From: Streptomyces parvulus
GTDB lineage: Bacteria > Actinomycetota > Actinomycetes > Streptomycetales > Streptomycetaceae
DNA: 64,000 bases
NCBI RefSeq assembly: GCF_014648855.1
Contig: NZ_BMRX01000004.1
Coordinates: forward strand, 186,001 to 250,000
Reading direction: 5' to 3'
In this document: piece by piece, positions 43,074 to 51,369 of the stretch
How the letters are laid out: each line of letters begins with the position of its first letter
Position numbering within the stretch: position 1 is the stretch's first letter
The notes under the pieces: generated by a model
Databases searched by the model: none
Seen by the model: only the letters and a program-made list of their open reading frames with translations
Told to the model about the DNA's origin: nothing
Program-made: the position numbers and the translations under genes

Positions 43074-43273
43074 CCGCTGCTCCTTTCACCTGTGGACCCG
43101 CGCCTCGACCGAGGCGTCCGATTTCCTCCGACGGCTGGCGAAACTAGCAGCGCGGACGCCGTTTCCCCGGCGCGCGCCGCCGAGTGCGGCATCGCCCACC
43201 CGGTCGGCCCTGCCGGGGACCGGTCCCGTGCGGAGCCGGCCGGGGCTCCGAGCGGACGGCGCCCCGCACCACC

Positions 43274-43651
43274 TCAGCCGGTGGCGGGGCGGCAGGAGCG
43301 TCCCGTGCGCAGGTTCGTCGTCGCGCCGTCGATGACGGAGTCCAGCCGGGCGCGGCTGTCGGTCAGCTCGCCGATCCGGGCGTCGAGGCGGTCCCGTTCC
43401 TCGGCCAGCCGGTCGAGGAGCGCCGTGGTGGCCCTGCCGTCGGCGGCGTGGGGCAGCATCTCCAGGATCGCCCTGCTGGACAGACCCGCGGCGTAGAGCT
43501 CGCGGATCAGCCCGACCCGGTCGACGGCGCCCTCGGGATAGTGCCGCTGGCCGCTGGAACTGCGGTCCGGGACGAGCAGGTCCTGTTCCTCGTAGTAGCG
43601 CAGCGCGCGGACGCTGGCACCGGTCCGGGCGGCGAGTTCACCGATGCGCAT
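43274..43651 (-). CDS. MerR family transcriptional regulator
   Basis: A 125-residue regulator. MRIGELAARTGASVRALRYYEEQDLLVPDRSSSGQRHYPEGAVDRVGLIRELYAAGLSSRAILEML is the winged helix of MerR proteins; a coiled dimer helix follows (LLDRLAEERDRLDARIGELTDSRARLDSVI). No metal cysteines of the classic kind are present; the single Cys near the end is not conserved in look. The start is set at ATG 43651, after GAGACGGGG. It is divergent from an alpha/beta hydrolase, with a long-spacer MerR-type promoter between. Confidence 0.9.
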   Translation of the reverse strand: MRIGELAARTGASVRALRYYEEQDLLVPDRSSSGQRHYPEGAVDRVGLIRELYAAGLSSRAILEMLPHAADGRATTALLDRLAEERDRLDARIGELTDSRARLDSVIDGATTNLRTGRSCRPATG

Positions 43652-43689
43652 CCCCGTCTCCTCCGCTCCCGTGAGCCGCGCCACAGCGC

Positions 43690-43721
43690 TTGCCTCTCAC
43701 GTCGACGTGAGGTTTTAGCGT
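43690..43721 (+). promoter_or_regulatory. MerR-type promoter with palindrome in a long spacer
   Basis: TTGCCT (43690-43695) is followed by the perfect palindrome CTCACGTCGACGTGAG (43696-43711) and then TTTTAGCGT, giving a 19-20 bp spacer. A stretched spacer filled by a palindrome is the hallmark of promoters untwisted by MerR activators. It would drive the hydrolase gene at 43810. Confidence 0.65.
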
Positions 43722-43809
43722 AACCCGCGTGGTCCCCGCCTCGTCCGGGGCGCCCGTTCCCTCCCTTCGATCCCCTCGATCCCTCGACAGCAGAAGGAAG
43801 TGCCCTTCC

Positions 43810-44751
43810 ATGACCTCGTCAGCCACGGTGTCGCCCGGCGTCCCCGAAGCCGTACCCGTCGTCTCGGTCAAGCCCGTCGTGCTGGATGCGCCGGAACGCG
43901 GCGCGGACCTGCGGGTCCGCGTGTCCGCTCCGGTCACCGGCAGTGGCCTGCCCGTCGTGCTGCTGGCCCACGGCTTCGGCTCCTCCCTCGACGGGTACGG
44001 GCCGCTCGCCGATCACTGGGCCGCGCACGGCTTCGTGGTGGTCCAGCCGACCCACCTCGACTCCAGGACCACGGATGGGGCCGCCGGCGGCCCGCACGGC
44101 CCCCGGCTGTGGCGGTCGCGGGTGGACGACATGCGGCTGGTCCTCGACCGCCTCGACGAACTGACGGCGGCCGTCCCCGGTCTCGCCGGGCGCACGGACC
44201 ACGGCCGGATCGCCGCGGCCGGGCACTCGTTCGGCGGCCAGACGGCGGGCCTGCTGCTGGGGCTCAGGGTGCGCGACCCCGAGACCGGGGTGGTGGAGGA
44301 CCTGTCGGACCCCCGGGTCGGCGCGGGGGTGCTGCTCGCCACCGCCGGCCGCGGGGGCGACTCGCTGACGCCCTTCGCCGACGAGCACCTCCCCTGGCTG
44401 CGGGACCCCGACTTCACCCACATGACCGGCCCCGCCCTCGTCGTCATGGGTGACCGGGACGAGTTGCCGCTGACGGTGCGGGGCGCGGAGTGGACGGCCG
44501 ATCCGTACGTCCTGAGCCCCGGCGGGAAGAGTCTGCTCACGCTGTTCGGCGCACAGCACTTCCTGGGCGGCATCTCCGGTTACGAGGTCGCCGAGACTAC
44601 GGACGAGAACCCCGCGCACGTCGCCCTGGTCCAGCGGGTCACCCTCGCCTACCTCCGGCACGCGCTCGGCGTGGACGGGGACGGCTGGCGGGCGGTGCGG
44701 CGGGAGTTCGCGGACGGCGCCCACCCCCTGGGCCGCCTGGAGTCCAAGTAG
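43810..44751 (+). CDS. Alpha/beta hydrolase, chlorophyllase/cutinase-like
   Basis: A 313-residue hydrolase. LPVVLLAHGFGSSLDGYGPLADHWAAHGFVVVQPTHLDS supplies the oxyanion region, IAAAGHSFGGQTAGLLLG the nucleophile Ser, VVMGDRDELPL an Asp, and GAQHFLGG the His. The layout matches the chlorophyllase-like branch of the PET-hydrolase superfamily. No signal peptide. It starts at ATG 43810 after AGAAGGAAG. The MerR-type promoter upstream suggests induction by a small effector. Confidence 0.87.
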   Translation: MTSSATVSPGVPEAVPVVSVKPVVLDAPERGADLRVRVSAPVTGSGLPVVLLAHGFGSSLDGYGPLADHWAAHGFVVVQPTHLDSRTTDGAAGGPHGPRLWRSRVDDMRLVLDRLDELTAAVPGLAGRTDHGRIAAAGHSFGGQTAGLLLGLRVRDPETGVVEDLSDPRVGAGVLLATAGRGGDSLTPFADEHLPWLRDPDFTHMTGPALVVMGDRDELPLTVRGAEWTADPYVLSPGGKSLLTLFGAQHFLGGISGYEVAETTDENPAHVALVQRVTLAYLRHALGVDGDGWRAVRREFADGAHPLGRLESK

Positions 44752-44801
44752 GACACAGGCACGCCGGGCGGGGGCGCCCGCGGGGCCGACGGGTCCGACG
44801 G

Positions 44802-46403
44802 TCAGGAACCCGCCGTCGCGTCCGCCGGCTCCGGCGCGTCCACCGGGCCGGAGTGGCGCGGACCCCGCGCGAGGACGTAGAGGAACAGGACCGCCATGAC
44901 GGCGACGCCGGCCCACATGGCCTGCTGCCAGCCCTCGACGAACGACTCCCGGGCCGCGCGCGCCAGCGCCCTCGCCTGCGGTCCCGCCCGGTCGGCGGCG
45001 TCGAGCGCGTTGGCGACGCCCTCGCGCGCGGTGTCCGCGGTCGCCGCGGGGACCCCGTCGAGCCGGTCGTCGACGGCACCGCGGTAGCCGGCGGAGAGCA
45101 GCGCCCCGAGCAGGGCGACGCCGAGGGCGGTGCCGAACTCGCGAGTGACGTCGTTGAGCGCGGAGGCGACGCCCTGGTGCTCCCGCGGGAGGGCGCCGGT
45201 GATGGCCTCGGTGGAGGGTGTCATCGCGAGGCCCATGCCGGCGCCCATGGCGAGCATGCCGGGCAGGACGGACAGGTAACCGCCGTCGACGGAGACGACG
45301 GCCGCCATCAGCGCCAGCCCCGCCCCGGCCAGCAGGATCCCGGCGGCCATGGTGGCCCGCGGCCCGACCCGCGCGGCCAGCCGGGGCGCGAGGCCGGAGG
45401 CGGCCATCATCAGCACCGCCATCGGCATCAGCGCCAGGGTGGACAGCAGGCCCGACCAGCCGAGGACGGCCTGGAAGAACGGGAACAGGACCACGAAGAT
45501 GCCCGCCTGGACACCGAACACCGCGAGGAGGGTGACCGAGCCCCCGGCCAGGGCGCGTTCGCCGAACAGGCGCACGTCGAGCAGCGCGGCCTCGCGCAGG
45601 CGCAGTTCCCATGCCACGAAGGCGACCGCGGCGACGGCGCCGACGGCCAGCGCGAACAGGGTCACGGGCGCGCCCCAGCCGCGCTCGGGCCCCTCCTGCA
45701 GGACGAAGATGAGCCCGACCACGGCGACGACGGAGGTCAGCGCGCCGACCGTGTCGAAGGTGTGACGGGGCACCTCGCGGGAGTCGGGGACCGAGCGCAG
45801 CGTCAGCGCGAGGGCGGCGGCGACGAGCGCGACGGGCAGCACGAACAGCCACCGCCAGCTCGCCACGTCGACCAGGGCGGCCGAGAGGAACATGCCCAGG
45901 ATGCCGCCGCCCCCGGCGACACCGGTCCAGACGCCGATCGCCTTCCCCCGTTCCTTCGCGGGGAACGTCGAGGTGATCACGGCGAGCGTGATGGGCATGA
46001 TCATGGCCGCGCCCACGCCGCTGAGCGTGCGCGCGGCGAGCATGACCTCGCTGGACGGCGCGAGCCCGGCCGCGGCGCTCGCCACGCCGAAGACGACGAG
46101 TCCGGCGACCAGCGCGGGTTTGCGGCCGAGGCGGTCGCCGATCGCGCCCAGCGGCAGCAGCAGCGCGGCCAGGGTGAGGGTGTAGACGTTGATGAACCAG
46201 AGGATCGTGCTCTGCGAGGCGCCGAACTCCACGGCGAGGTCGGGCTGGGCCACGTTGAGCCCGGACACCGAGGCGATGACGGCCATCAGCGCGACGCAGA
46301 CGGCGATCAGGATCACGCGGCGCCGGCGCGCGTCGGGCAGGGCGTCGTCCGGGGCGGCGTCGTCCGCCGCGCGGATCGGCTGGGGAGGCTGGTGCGTACT
46401 CAT
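44802..46403 (-). CDS. DHA2-type MFS drug exporter (14 TM)
   Basis: A 533-residue membrane protein with about 14 hydrophobic helices. Motif A is LGAIGDRLGRKPALVAGLVVFGVAS; the helix 5 motif C region is GVWTGVAGGGGILGMFLSAALVDVASWRWLFVLPVALVAAAL. FFPFFQAVLGWSG-like and PREHQGVASALNDVTREFGTALGVALLGALL are typical of QacA/EmrB-type exporters. Divergent from an XRE-cupin regulator at 46554, which probably controls it. Substrate unknown. Confidence 0.92.
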   Translation of the reverse strand: MSTHQPPQPIRAADDAAPDDALPDARRRRVILIAVCVALMAVIASVSGLNVAQPDLAVEFGASQSTILWFINVYTLTLAALLLPLGAIGDRLGRKPALVAGLVVFGVASAAAGLAPSSEVMLAARTLSGVGAAMIMPITLAVITSTFPAKERGKAIGVWTGVAGGGGILGMFLSAALVDVASWRWLFVLPVALVAAALALTLRSVPDSREVPRHTFDTVGALTSVVAVVGLIFVLQEGPERGWGAPVTLFALAVGAVAAVAFVAWELRLREAALLDVRLFGERALAGGSVTLLAVFGVQAGIFVVLFPFFQAVLGWSGLLSTLALMPMAVLMMAASGLAPRLAARVGPRATMAAGILLAGAGLALMAAVVSVDGGYLSVLPGMLAMGAGMGLAMTPSTEAITGALPREHQGVASALNDVTREFGTALGVALLGALLSAGYRGAVDDRLDGVPAATADTAREGVANALDAADRAGPQARALARAARESFVEGWQQAMWAGVAVMAVLFLYVLARGPRHSGPVDAPEPADATAGS

Positions 46404-46540
46404 GGGTCCTCTCGGGCGGGACATGCGGAGCCGGCGGCGGCCGGGGCGCACGGACGGTGGAGGTGCGGCCCGGGCGGCCGTCCGGGTGGCGGCGCGGGGC
46501 GGCACACGGACGACGCTAACGGGACCTTGCCGTGAAGGCA

Positions 46541-46546
46541 TACGAT
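46541..46546 (+). promoter_or_regulatory. -10 element for a leaderless XRE-cupin message
   Basis: TACGAT ends seven bases before the ATG at 46554, so transcription probably starts at or beside the ATG. No ribosome site is present, which agrees. Confidence 0.45.
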
Positions 46547-46553
46547 GTTGCCT

Positions 46554-47135
46554 ATGACGCAAGACGATGGTGACCTGGACGGCCTGGTACGCAAACGCAT
46601 CCGCGCCCTGCGCGTGGCCCAGGGCTGGTCGCTGGAGGAGCTGGCCGCCCGGGCCCGGCTCAGCCAGTCCACGCTCAGCCGCATCGAGAACGGCCACCGC
46701 CGCCTCGCCCTGGACCAGCTCGTCACGCTGGCCCGCGCCCTGGACACCTCCCTGGACCAGCTCGTGGAGACCGCCGCGGACGACGTCGTCTCCTCCCCGA
46801 TGACCGACGCGGCGCACGGGCTGATGCGGTGGCCCGTGAAGTACGACCCGGGCATGACCGTCGTACGCCGGCGCATGACCGAGCCGGCCTCCGACCACCC
46901 CGGACGGATGCGGGCCCACCCCGGGCGCGAATGGCTGGTGGTCCTGTCGGGCACCGCGACGCTGCTCCTCGGCAACCGGCGCTTCCGCGTGGAGACCCAC
47001 CAGTCCGCGGAGTTCCCGACGATGCTGCCGCACAGCATCGGCGCCGAGGGCGGGCCCTGCGAGATCCTCGGCATCTTCGACCGCGACGCCCGGCGCGGCC
47101 ACCAGACGGGCGAGACGGAGCCCCCGGCGCGGTGA
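46554..47135 (+). CDS. XRE regulator with C-terminal cupin domain
   Basis: A 193-residue protein. The helix-turn-helix is VRKRIRALRVAQGWSLEELAARARLSQSTLSRIENGHRRLALDQLVTLARALDTSLDQLVE (about 11-71). The cupin (about 100-180) has HPGREWLVVLSGTATLLLGNRRFRVETHQSAEFPTMLPHSIGAEGGPCEILGIFDR and binds a small ligand. ATG 46554 is preferred to ATG 46545 because a -10 element overlaps the latter. Divergent from the DHA2 exporter, it is the likely repressor of it. Confidence 0.9.
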   Translation: MTQDDGDLDGLVRKRIRALRVAQGWSLEELAARARLSQSTLSRIENGHRRLALDQLVTLARALDTSLDQLVETAADDVVSSPMTDAAHGLMRWPVKYDPGMTVVRRRMTEPASDHPGRMRAHPGREWLVVLSGTATLLLGNRRFRVETHQSAEFPTMLPHSIGAEGGPCEILGIFDRDARRGHQTGETEPPAR

Positions 47136-47157
47136 GCGCGGACCCCTCGCAACACTC

Positions 47158-47198
47158 TTGACACGCTCACGTCGACCGCTTGTATGGTCTAGTCCAAC
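47158..47198 (+). promoter_or_regulatory. Promoter with DasR-type operator (dre)
   Basis: TTGACA at 47158-47163 and TATGGT at 47183-47188 form a promoter; the 16-bp TATGGTCTAGTCCAAC at 47183-47198 covers its -10. The core GGTCTAGTCC differs by one base from the DasR consensus core GGTCTAGACC (established for Streptomyces chitin and N-acetylglucosamine genes). It stands 185 bases before the LPMO gene, so DasR should repress it until glucosamine phosphates appear. Confidence 0.75.
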
Positions 47199-47382
47199 AG
47201 AACTCGCCGCTCCGTTTGCGGAGTTGGGCCCTGTCCGGGGCCCGGCTCCCCGCGAGGACGGCGAGTGCGCGTCACCTTCGCGCCTCTTGGCCCCACCCAC
47301 GAGAGGCCGTACTCGGCGTGCGCGGCCACCCCCACATAAGGCCGCGTGCGTCCTGGAGCGGCCTGATGTGAAGGAGTTCCCC

Positions 47383-47901
47383 ATGCACATGCGCAAGAAG
47401 ACCGCCGCACTGATCGGGGCGGCCCTCGCCCCCGTCGTCGCCGTCAGCCTCCCCGCCTCCTCGGCGAGCGCGCACGGCTACATCTCCGACCCGCCCAGCC
47501 GCCAGGCGCAGTGCGCGGCGGGCACGGTGTCCTGCGGCGACATCCAGTACGAGCCCCAGAGCGTCGAGGGCCCCAAGGGCCTGACCAGCTGCAGCGGCGG
47601 CAACAGCCGCTTCTCGGAGCTGGACGACGACAGCAAGGGCTGGGCCGTCACCCCGGTGTCGAAGACCACGACGTTCTCCTGGAAGCTCACCGCCCAGCAC
47701 AACACGAGCACCTGGGAGTACTACGTCGGCGGGCAGCGGATCGCGCTGTTCGACGACGGCGGCGCCAAGCCGGGCGCGGTCGTGAACCACCAGGTGGACT
47801 TCGGCGGCCTCTCCGGCCAGCAGAAGGTCCTCGCCGTCTGGAACGTCGCCGACACGTCCAACGCGTTCTACGCCTGCATCGACGTCAACGTCGGCGGCTG
47901 A
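47383..47901 (+). CDS. Chitin-active lytic polysaccharide monooxygenase, AA10
   Basis: A 172-residue exported copper enzyme. Cleavage of the 30-residue signal peptide after ASA exposes His31, the first ligand of the copper histidine brace (HGYISDPPSRQAQC). The second ligand is His106 in KLTAQHNTSTWEYYV, and Phe162 in NAFYACIDV lies at the axial position. The 142-residue mature form is a compact single-domain AA10 with no chitin-binding module. It oxidatively cuts crystalline chitin. A GH19 chitinase follows 107 bases later, and a DasR-type operator controls both. Confidence 0.93.
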   Translation: MHMRKKTAALIGAALAPVVAVSLPASSASAHGYISDPPSRQAQCAAGTVSCGDIQYEPQSVEGPKGLTSCSGGNSRFSELDDDSKGWAVTPVSKTTTFSWKLTAQHNTSTWEYYVGGQRIALFDDGGAKPGAVVNHQVDFGGLSGQQKVLAVWNVADTSNAFYACIDVNVGG

Positions 47902-48008
47902 CGGACCGGCAGGAGGAGACCGGGAGCGCCCGCACCCCGACCGGGTGCGGCCGTTCCCCCTCCCCCGCCGCTCCGCGCCGTCCCCCCACCGAGCAGGAGT
48001 CGATAACC

Positions 48009-48755
48009 GTGCAGCACCGCAAACTCGCACTGCTGGCCGCCACCGGCGCGGCCGCCGCCCTGTGCAGCCTGACCATGGCACCTTCGGCCGTCGCCCAGAA
48101 GTCCGGCACCCAGGGGTCCGACGCCCGGGCCGCCGCCGAATTCGTGGTCAGCGAGAGCCAGTTCAACCAGATGTTCCCGAGCAGGAACTCCTTCTACACC
48201 TACAGCGGCCTCACCGCCGCGCTCAGCGCCTACCCCGGCTTCACCAACACCGGCAGCGACACGGTGAAGAAGCAGGAGGCCGCCGCGTTCCTGGCCAACG
48301 TCAGCCACGAGACCGGCGGGCTGCAGTACGTGGTCGAGCAGAACGAGGCCAACTACCCCCACTACTGCGACGCCAGTCAGCCGTACGGCTGCCCGGCCGG
48401 CACGGCCAAGTACTACGGCCGCGGGCCGGTCCAGCTCAGCTGGAACTTCAACTACAAGGCGGCCGGGGACGCGCTGGGCATCGACCTGCTCAACAACCCC
48501 GACCTGGTCCAGAACGACGCGGCCGTGGCCTGGAAGACGGGCCTGTGGTACTGGAACACGCAGAGCGGGCCCGGGACCATGACCCCGCACGACGCCATGG
48601 TCAACGGCGCGGGCTTCGGCGAGACCATCCGCGCCATCAACGGCAGCCTGGAGTGCAACGGGGGCAACCCCGGGCAGGTCCAGAGCCGCATCGACAACTA
48701 CCAGCGCTTCACCCAGCTCCTCGGCGTCGAGCCCGGCGGCAACCTCAGCTGCTAG
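48009..48755 (+). CDS. Secreted GH19 chitinase
   Basis: A 248-residue exported endochitinase. A signal peptide (KLALLAATGAAAALCSLTMAPSAVA, to about 29) is followed directly by the GH19 domain: VSESQFNQMFPSRNSFYTYSGL, the catalytic Glu101 in FLANVSHETGGLQY, Glu110 in VVEQNEANY, YYGRGPVQLSWNFNY and IRAINGSLECNGG. There is no carbohydrate-binding module, unlike ChiC/ChiF. GTG start after GCAGGAGTCG. Together with the LPMO it forms a chitin-degrading pair under DasR-type control. Confidence 0.93.
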   Translation: MQHRKLALLAATGAAAALCSLTMAPSAVAQKSGTQGSDARAAAEFVVSESQFNQMFPSRNSFYTYSGLTAALSAYPGFTNTGSDTVKKQEAAAFLANVSHETGGLQYVVEQNEANYPHYCDASQPYGCPAGTAKYYGRGPVQLSWNFNYKAAGDALGIDLLNNPDLVQNDAAVAWKTGLWYWNTQSGPGTMTPHDAMVNGAGFGETIRAINGSLECNGGNPGQVQSRIDNYQRFTQLLGVEPGGNLSC

Positions 48756-48765
48756 CCGGCCCCAC

Positions 48766-48810
48766 CGGCCCTTCGCGGCCACCGGCGGTGCCGGTGGCCG
48801 CGAAGGGCCG
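48766..48810. terminator. Long perfect hairpin terminator
   Basis: Arms of 21 bp (48766-48786 and 48790-48810) with a 3-nt loop lie between the convergent chitinase and DinB-like genes. It is the longest simple hairpin in the window. Confidence 0.85.
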
Positions 48811-48838
48811 CGCGCTCGTTTCCGGGCTCCCCGGAGGC

Positions 48839-49561
48839 CTACGCGGACAGGGTGGAGCGCAGCCGGTACAGGTCGCGGAGCACCGCGATCTCGGACATGT
48901 GGTGGATGAACTCCAGGTTGGCTCCCGCCAGGACGGTGATGTAGTGGTCGTCCGGGTCCGAGCCGTAGGGGTACTGGGAGAAGCCCACCGTGTCCAACTG
49001 CCGCTCGGTGACCCGGCCGACGTCGGCGCGCCAGCGGTCGATCAGCGCCCAGAAGCGTTCGAGGGCCACGTCGGCCGCGGGGCTGAAGTCCACCAGCAGG
49101 TGCGGGTCGCGGCGGCGTTCGCCGAAGGTCCACTCCCACTGGCCGGCGAAACAGGAGTGCAGGTGTCCGAGCCGCCAGGCCAGGGTGGTGAAGGGCGCCT
49201 CGTCCGGCGGCGGTTCGCCGGTGTGGGCCAGGACCTGCTCGATGCGCTCGACGCTCACACTCCAGTCCGCGGCGATCTTGGCCACCGACATGCCGCCGGC
49301 CGCCTGCCGGGCGACCTCCGCGTACTCGTTGGCCGGGATGTCCGGGGCGCCCTTGTCCAGCACCCACTCGCCCGGCCCGTACGCCCTGGGCGTCGTGGCC
49401 TCGGCCCTGCGCCGGACCGACCAGCAGCCGGCCAGCGGCTCCCACAGGTACTCCTCGTCGCCGAGCCCCGCGAGTCGCACCTCGGCCATCTCCCTGGCCT
49501 GGTCGAACTGGTCGAGCAGCACCCCCAACCGGTCGGTGCGCGCACCCGTCTCCTCCATCAC
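48839..49561 (-). CDS. DinB superfamily protein with inserted helix-turn-helix-like segment
   Basis: A 240-residue protein. The DinB four-helix frame is seen in LLDQFDQAREMAEVRLAGLGDEEYLWEPLAGCWSVR at the N-terminus and in FTTLAWRLGHLHSCFAGQWEWTFG and ERFWALIDRWRADVGRVTERQLD, with TVLAGANLEFIHHMSEIAVLRDLY at the end; the metal-binding His residues fall in these helices. Between the first two helices lies an extra 60 residues including MSVAKIAADWSVSVERIEQVL, which looks like a helix-turn-helix. Thiol-transferase or maturation activity is possible for DinB proteins; none is shown here. Confidence 0.8.
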   Translation of the reverse strand: MMEETGARTDRLGVLLDQFDQAREMAEVRLAGLGDEEYLWEPLAGCWSVRRRAEATTPRAYGPGEWVLDKGAPDIPANEYAEVARQAAGGMSVAKIAADWSVSVERIEQVLAHTGEPPPDEAPFTTLAWRLGHLHSCFAGQWEWTFGERRRDPHLLVDFSPAADVALERFWALIDRWRADVGRVTERQLDTVGFSQYPYGSDPDDHYITVLAGANLEFIHHMSEIAVLRDLYRLRSTLSA

Positions 49562-49659
49562 CGGCTCCCTTCGCGGTCCCCCGCGCCTCGCTGCCTCGCT
49601 GCGGTCAGGCGGAGGCTAACCACTGACGGAGCGGGGCGCGACCGAATTCCCGGCGGGCA

Positions 49660-51237
49660 CTACGGGGCGTCGGTCCCGGCGGGGCGGCCGTCGACCCAGG
49701 TGGACACCACCTCGATGCCGCCGATGCGTGACGGGTCGACGCGTCGCGGGTCGTCGCCCAGCACGGCCAGGTCGGCGCGCTTGCCGGGGGTGAGGCTGCC
49801 CAGGTCGTCCTCCCAGTGGCAGGCGCGGGCGCCGGCGACGGTGTAGGCGTGCAGGGCCTCGTCGACGGTGATGGCCTCGGCGGGGCCGATCCGCCGTCCC
49901 GACGCGGAGGCGCGTTCGACCATGAACTGGACGGCGCTCAGCGGCGCGCCGTCGGTGACGGGGCGGTCGGAGCTGCCCACCAGCGGGATGCCGTGGTCGA
50001 GGAACGCCCGGCCCCGGTAGAGCCAGGGGGCGCGCTCCGCGCCCATGATGCCGGCGTAGTCGTCGCCGAAGTGGCGCAGGAAGTTGGGCTGGACGACCGC
50101 GGTGACGCCGAGCCGGGCGAAACGCGGGAGCTGGTCGGGGCGGATCAGTCCGGCGTGCTCGATGCGGTGCCGGGCGTCCGGCCGGGGGCGGAGGGTCTGG
50201 GCGCGTTCCAGCGCGTCCAGGGCGACGTCGGCCGCGCGGTCGCCGATGGCGTGCACGGCGAGCTGCCAGCCGGCGAGGTGCCCGTCGACGATGGTCCGGG
50301 CGAGGGCGTCGGGGTCGTCCTGCAACTGGCCCGCGTGGTCGAGCCCTTCGTAGGGGCTGCTGAGCGCGGCGGTCCTGGCCATCATGCCGCCGTCGGTGAA
50401 CACCTTCAGCGCGCCCACGGAGAGCCGGTCGTCGCCGAAGCCGGTGCGCAGCCCGAGGTCGAGCGCGCGGGGGATGCCGTCGGCCTCGTGGGCGCCGACG
50501 GGGTGCAGCCGGTCCGCGGCCACCATGAGCTGCACCCGCAGCGGCAGCAGGCCGCGCTCCCGGGCGAGTTGGTACGCCCCCAGCTCGACCGGGCTGTGGC
50601 CCAGCAGCGTGCCCCCGATGCCCGCCTCGGCGACGGCGGTGACGCCCTCGGCGAGGCAGCCGCGGGCGGCCCGCCCGATCGCCTCGGCCAGCTCGCCCTG
50701 CGCGTGCGGCAGGCGCAGGGCGCGGGCGGCGCCCATGGCGCCCTCGGCGAGGAAGCCGCCCTCGTGCGGGGTGCCGGGCGGGAGCAGGTCGAGTACGGCG
50801 GTGTTGACCGCGCAGCCGTGGCCGGAGTCGTGCGCCAGGTAGAGCAGGTGTCCGTGGCTGACGCCGTCCAGTTCGGCGGCGGTCAGGTGGCGGCCGAGGG
50901 CCCGCTGGTCGTAGCCGGCGACGCTCACCCAGGAGCCGGGCTCTCCCTTGCGGGTGACTGCCTCCGCCACGACCGCCAGGACGTCGTCGATCCGGGTCAG
51001 TCCGGCGATGCTCGGGGTGTTCTGCTTGAACCCGGTCCAGGCGAGGTGGACATGGGCGTCGACGAAGCCCGGCAGGACGGTGGCGCCGTGGAGGTCGACG
51101 ACCTCGCGGGCGGGCAGCGAGGTCGCGGCCTCGTCCAGCCCCACGATCCGGCCCCGCCAGACACCCAGGTCGTGGGCGACGGGGTGGTCCGGATCCATGG
51201 TGAGGAAGCGGGCGTTGGTCAGCCTGGTGCAGAGCAT
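49660..51237 (-). CDS. Amidohydrolase, YtcJ-like (Amidohydro_3)
   Basis: A 525-residue metal-dependent hydrolase. ATVLPGFVDAHVHLAWTG provides the HxH metal ligands, ALKVFTDGGMMARTAALSSPY the carbamylated-Lys region, AVHAIGDRAADVALDAL and RHRIEHAGLIRPDQ two more His ligands, and VGSSDRPVTDGAPLS the Asp. The N-terminal and C-terminal beta-sandwich strands (LTNARFLTMD, GKRADLAVLGDDP) are present. Substrate unknown; the family often acts on amides of hydrophobic amines. It starts 65 bases from a strong iron box shared with the divergent esterase, so iron control is possible. Confidence 0.9.
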   Translation of the reverse strand: MLCTRLTNARFLTMDPDHPVAHDLGVWRGRIVGLDEAATSLPAREVVDLHGATVLPGFVDAHVHLAWTGFKQNTPSIAGLTRIDDVLAVVAEAVTRKGEPGSWVSVAGYDQRALGRHLTAAELDGVSHGHLLYLAHDSGHGCAVNTAVLDLLPPGTPHEGGFLAEGAMGAARALRLPHAQGELAEAIGRAARGCLAEGVTAVAEAGIGGTLLGHSPVELGAYQLARERGLLPLRVQLMVAADRLHPVGAHEADGIPRALDLGLRTGFGDDRLSVGALKVFTDGGMMARTAALSSPYEGLDHAGQLQDDPDALARTIVDGHLAGWQLAVHAIGDRAADVALDALERAQTLRPRPDARHRIEHAGLIRPDQLPRFARLGVTAVVQPNFLRHFGDDYAGIMGAERAPWLYRGRAFLDHGIPLVGSSDRPVTDGAPLSAVQFMVERASASGRRIGPAEAITVDEALHAYTVAGARACHWEDDLGSLTPGKRADLAVLGDDPRRVDPSRIGGIEVVSTWVDGRPAGTDAP

Positions 51238-51301
51238 CGGGGTCAGAACTCCGCGGGGCGGGCGAAGGGTTCGGTGCGCATTCCCGGTGCCTCCTGAGGC
51301 A

Positions 51302-51320
51302 TTAGGTTAGGCTCGCCTAA
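51302..51320. promoter_or_regulatory. Strong iron box (DmdR/IdeR-type)
   Basis: TTAGGTTAGGCTCGCCTAA matches the published 19-bp iron-box consensus TTAGGTTAGGCTAACCTAA at 17 positions. It lies 50 bases before the esterase and 65 before the divergent amidohydrolase. Confidence 0.88.
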
Positions 51321-51369
51321 TGGACGGCGAGCTTAGCCGTCCCCCTTTCCGCTCCACAAGGAGACGTTG

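Noticed and set aside
46545..46547. Upstream ATG as start of the XRE-cupin gene
   Set aside because: It overlaps the best -10 element, and the three added residues are not part of the fold.
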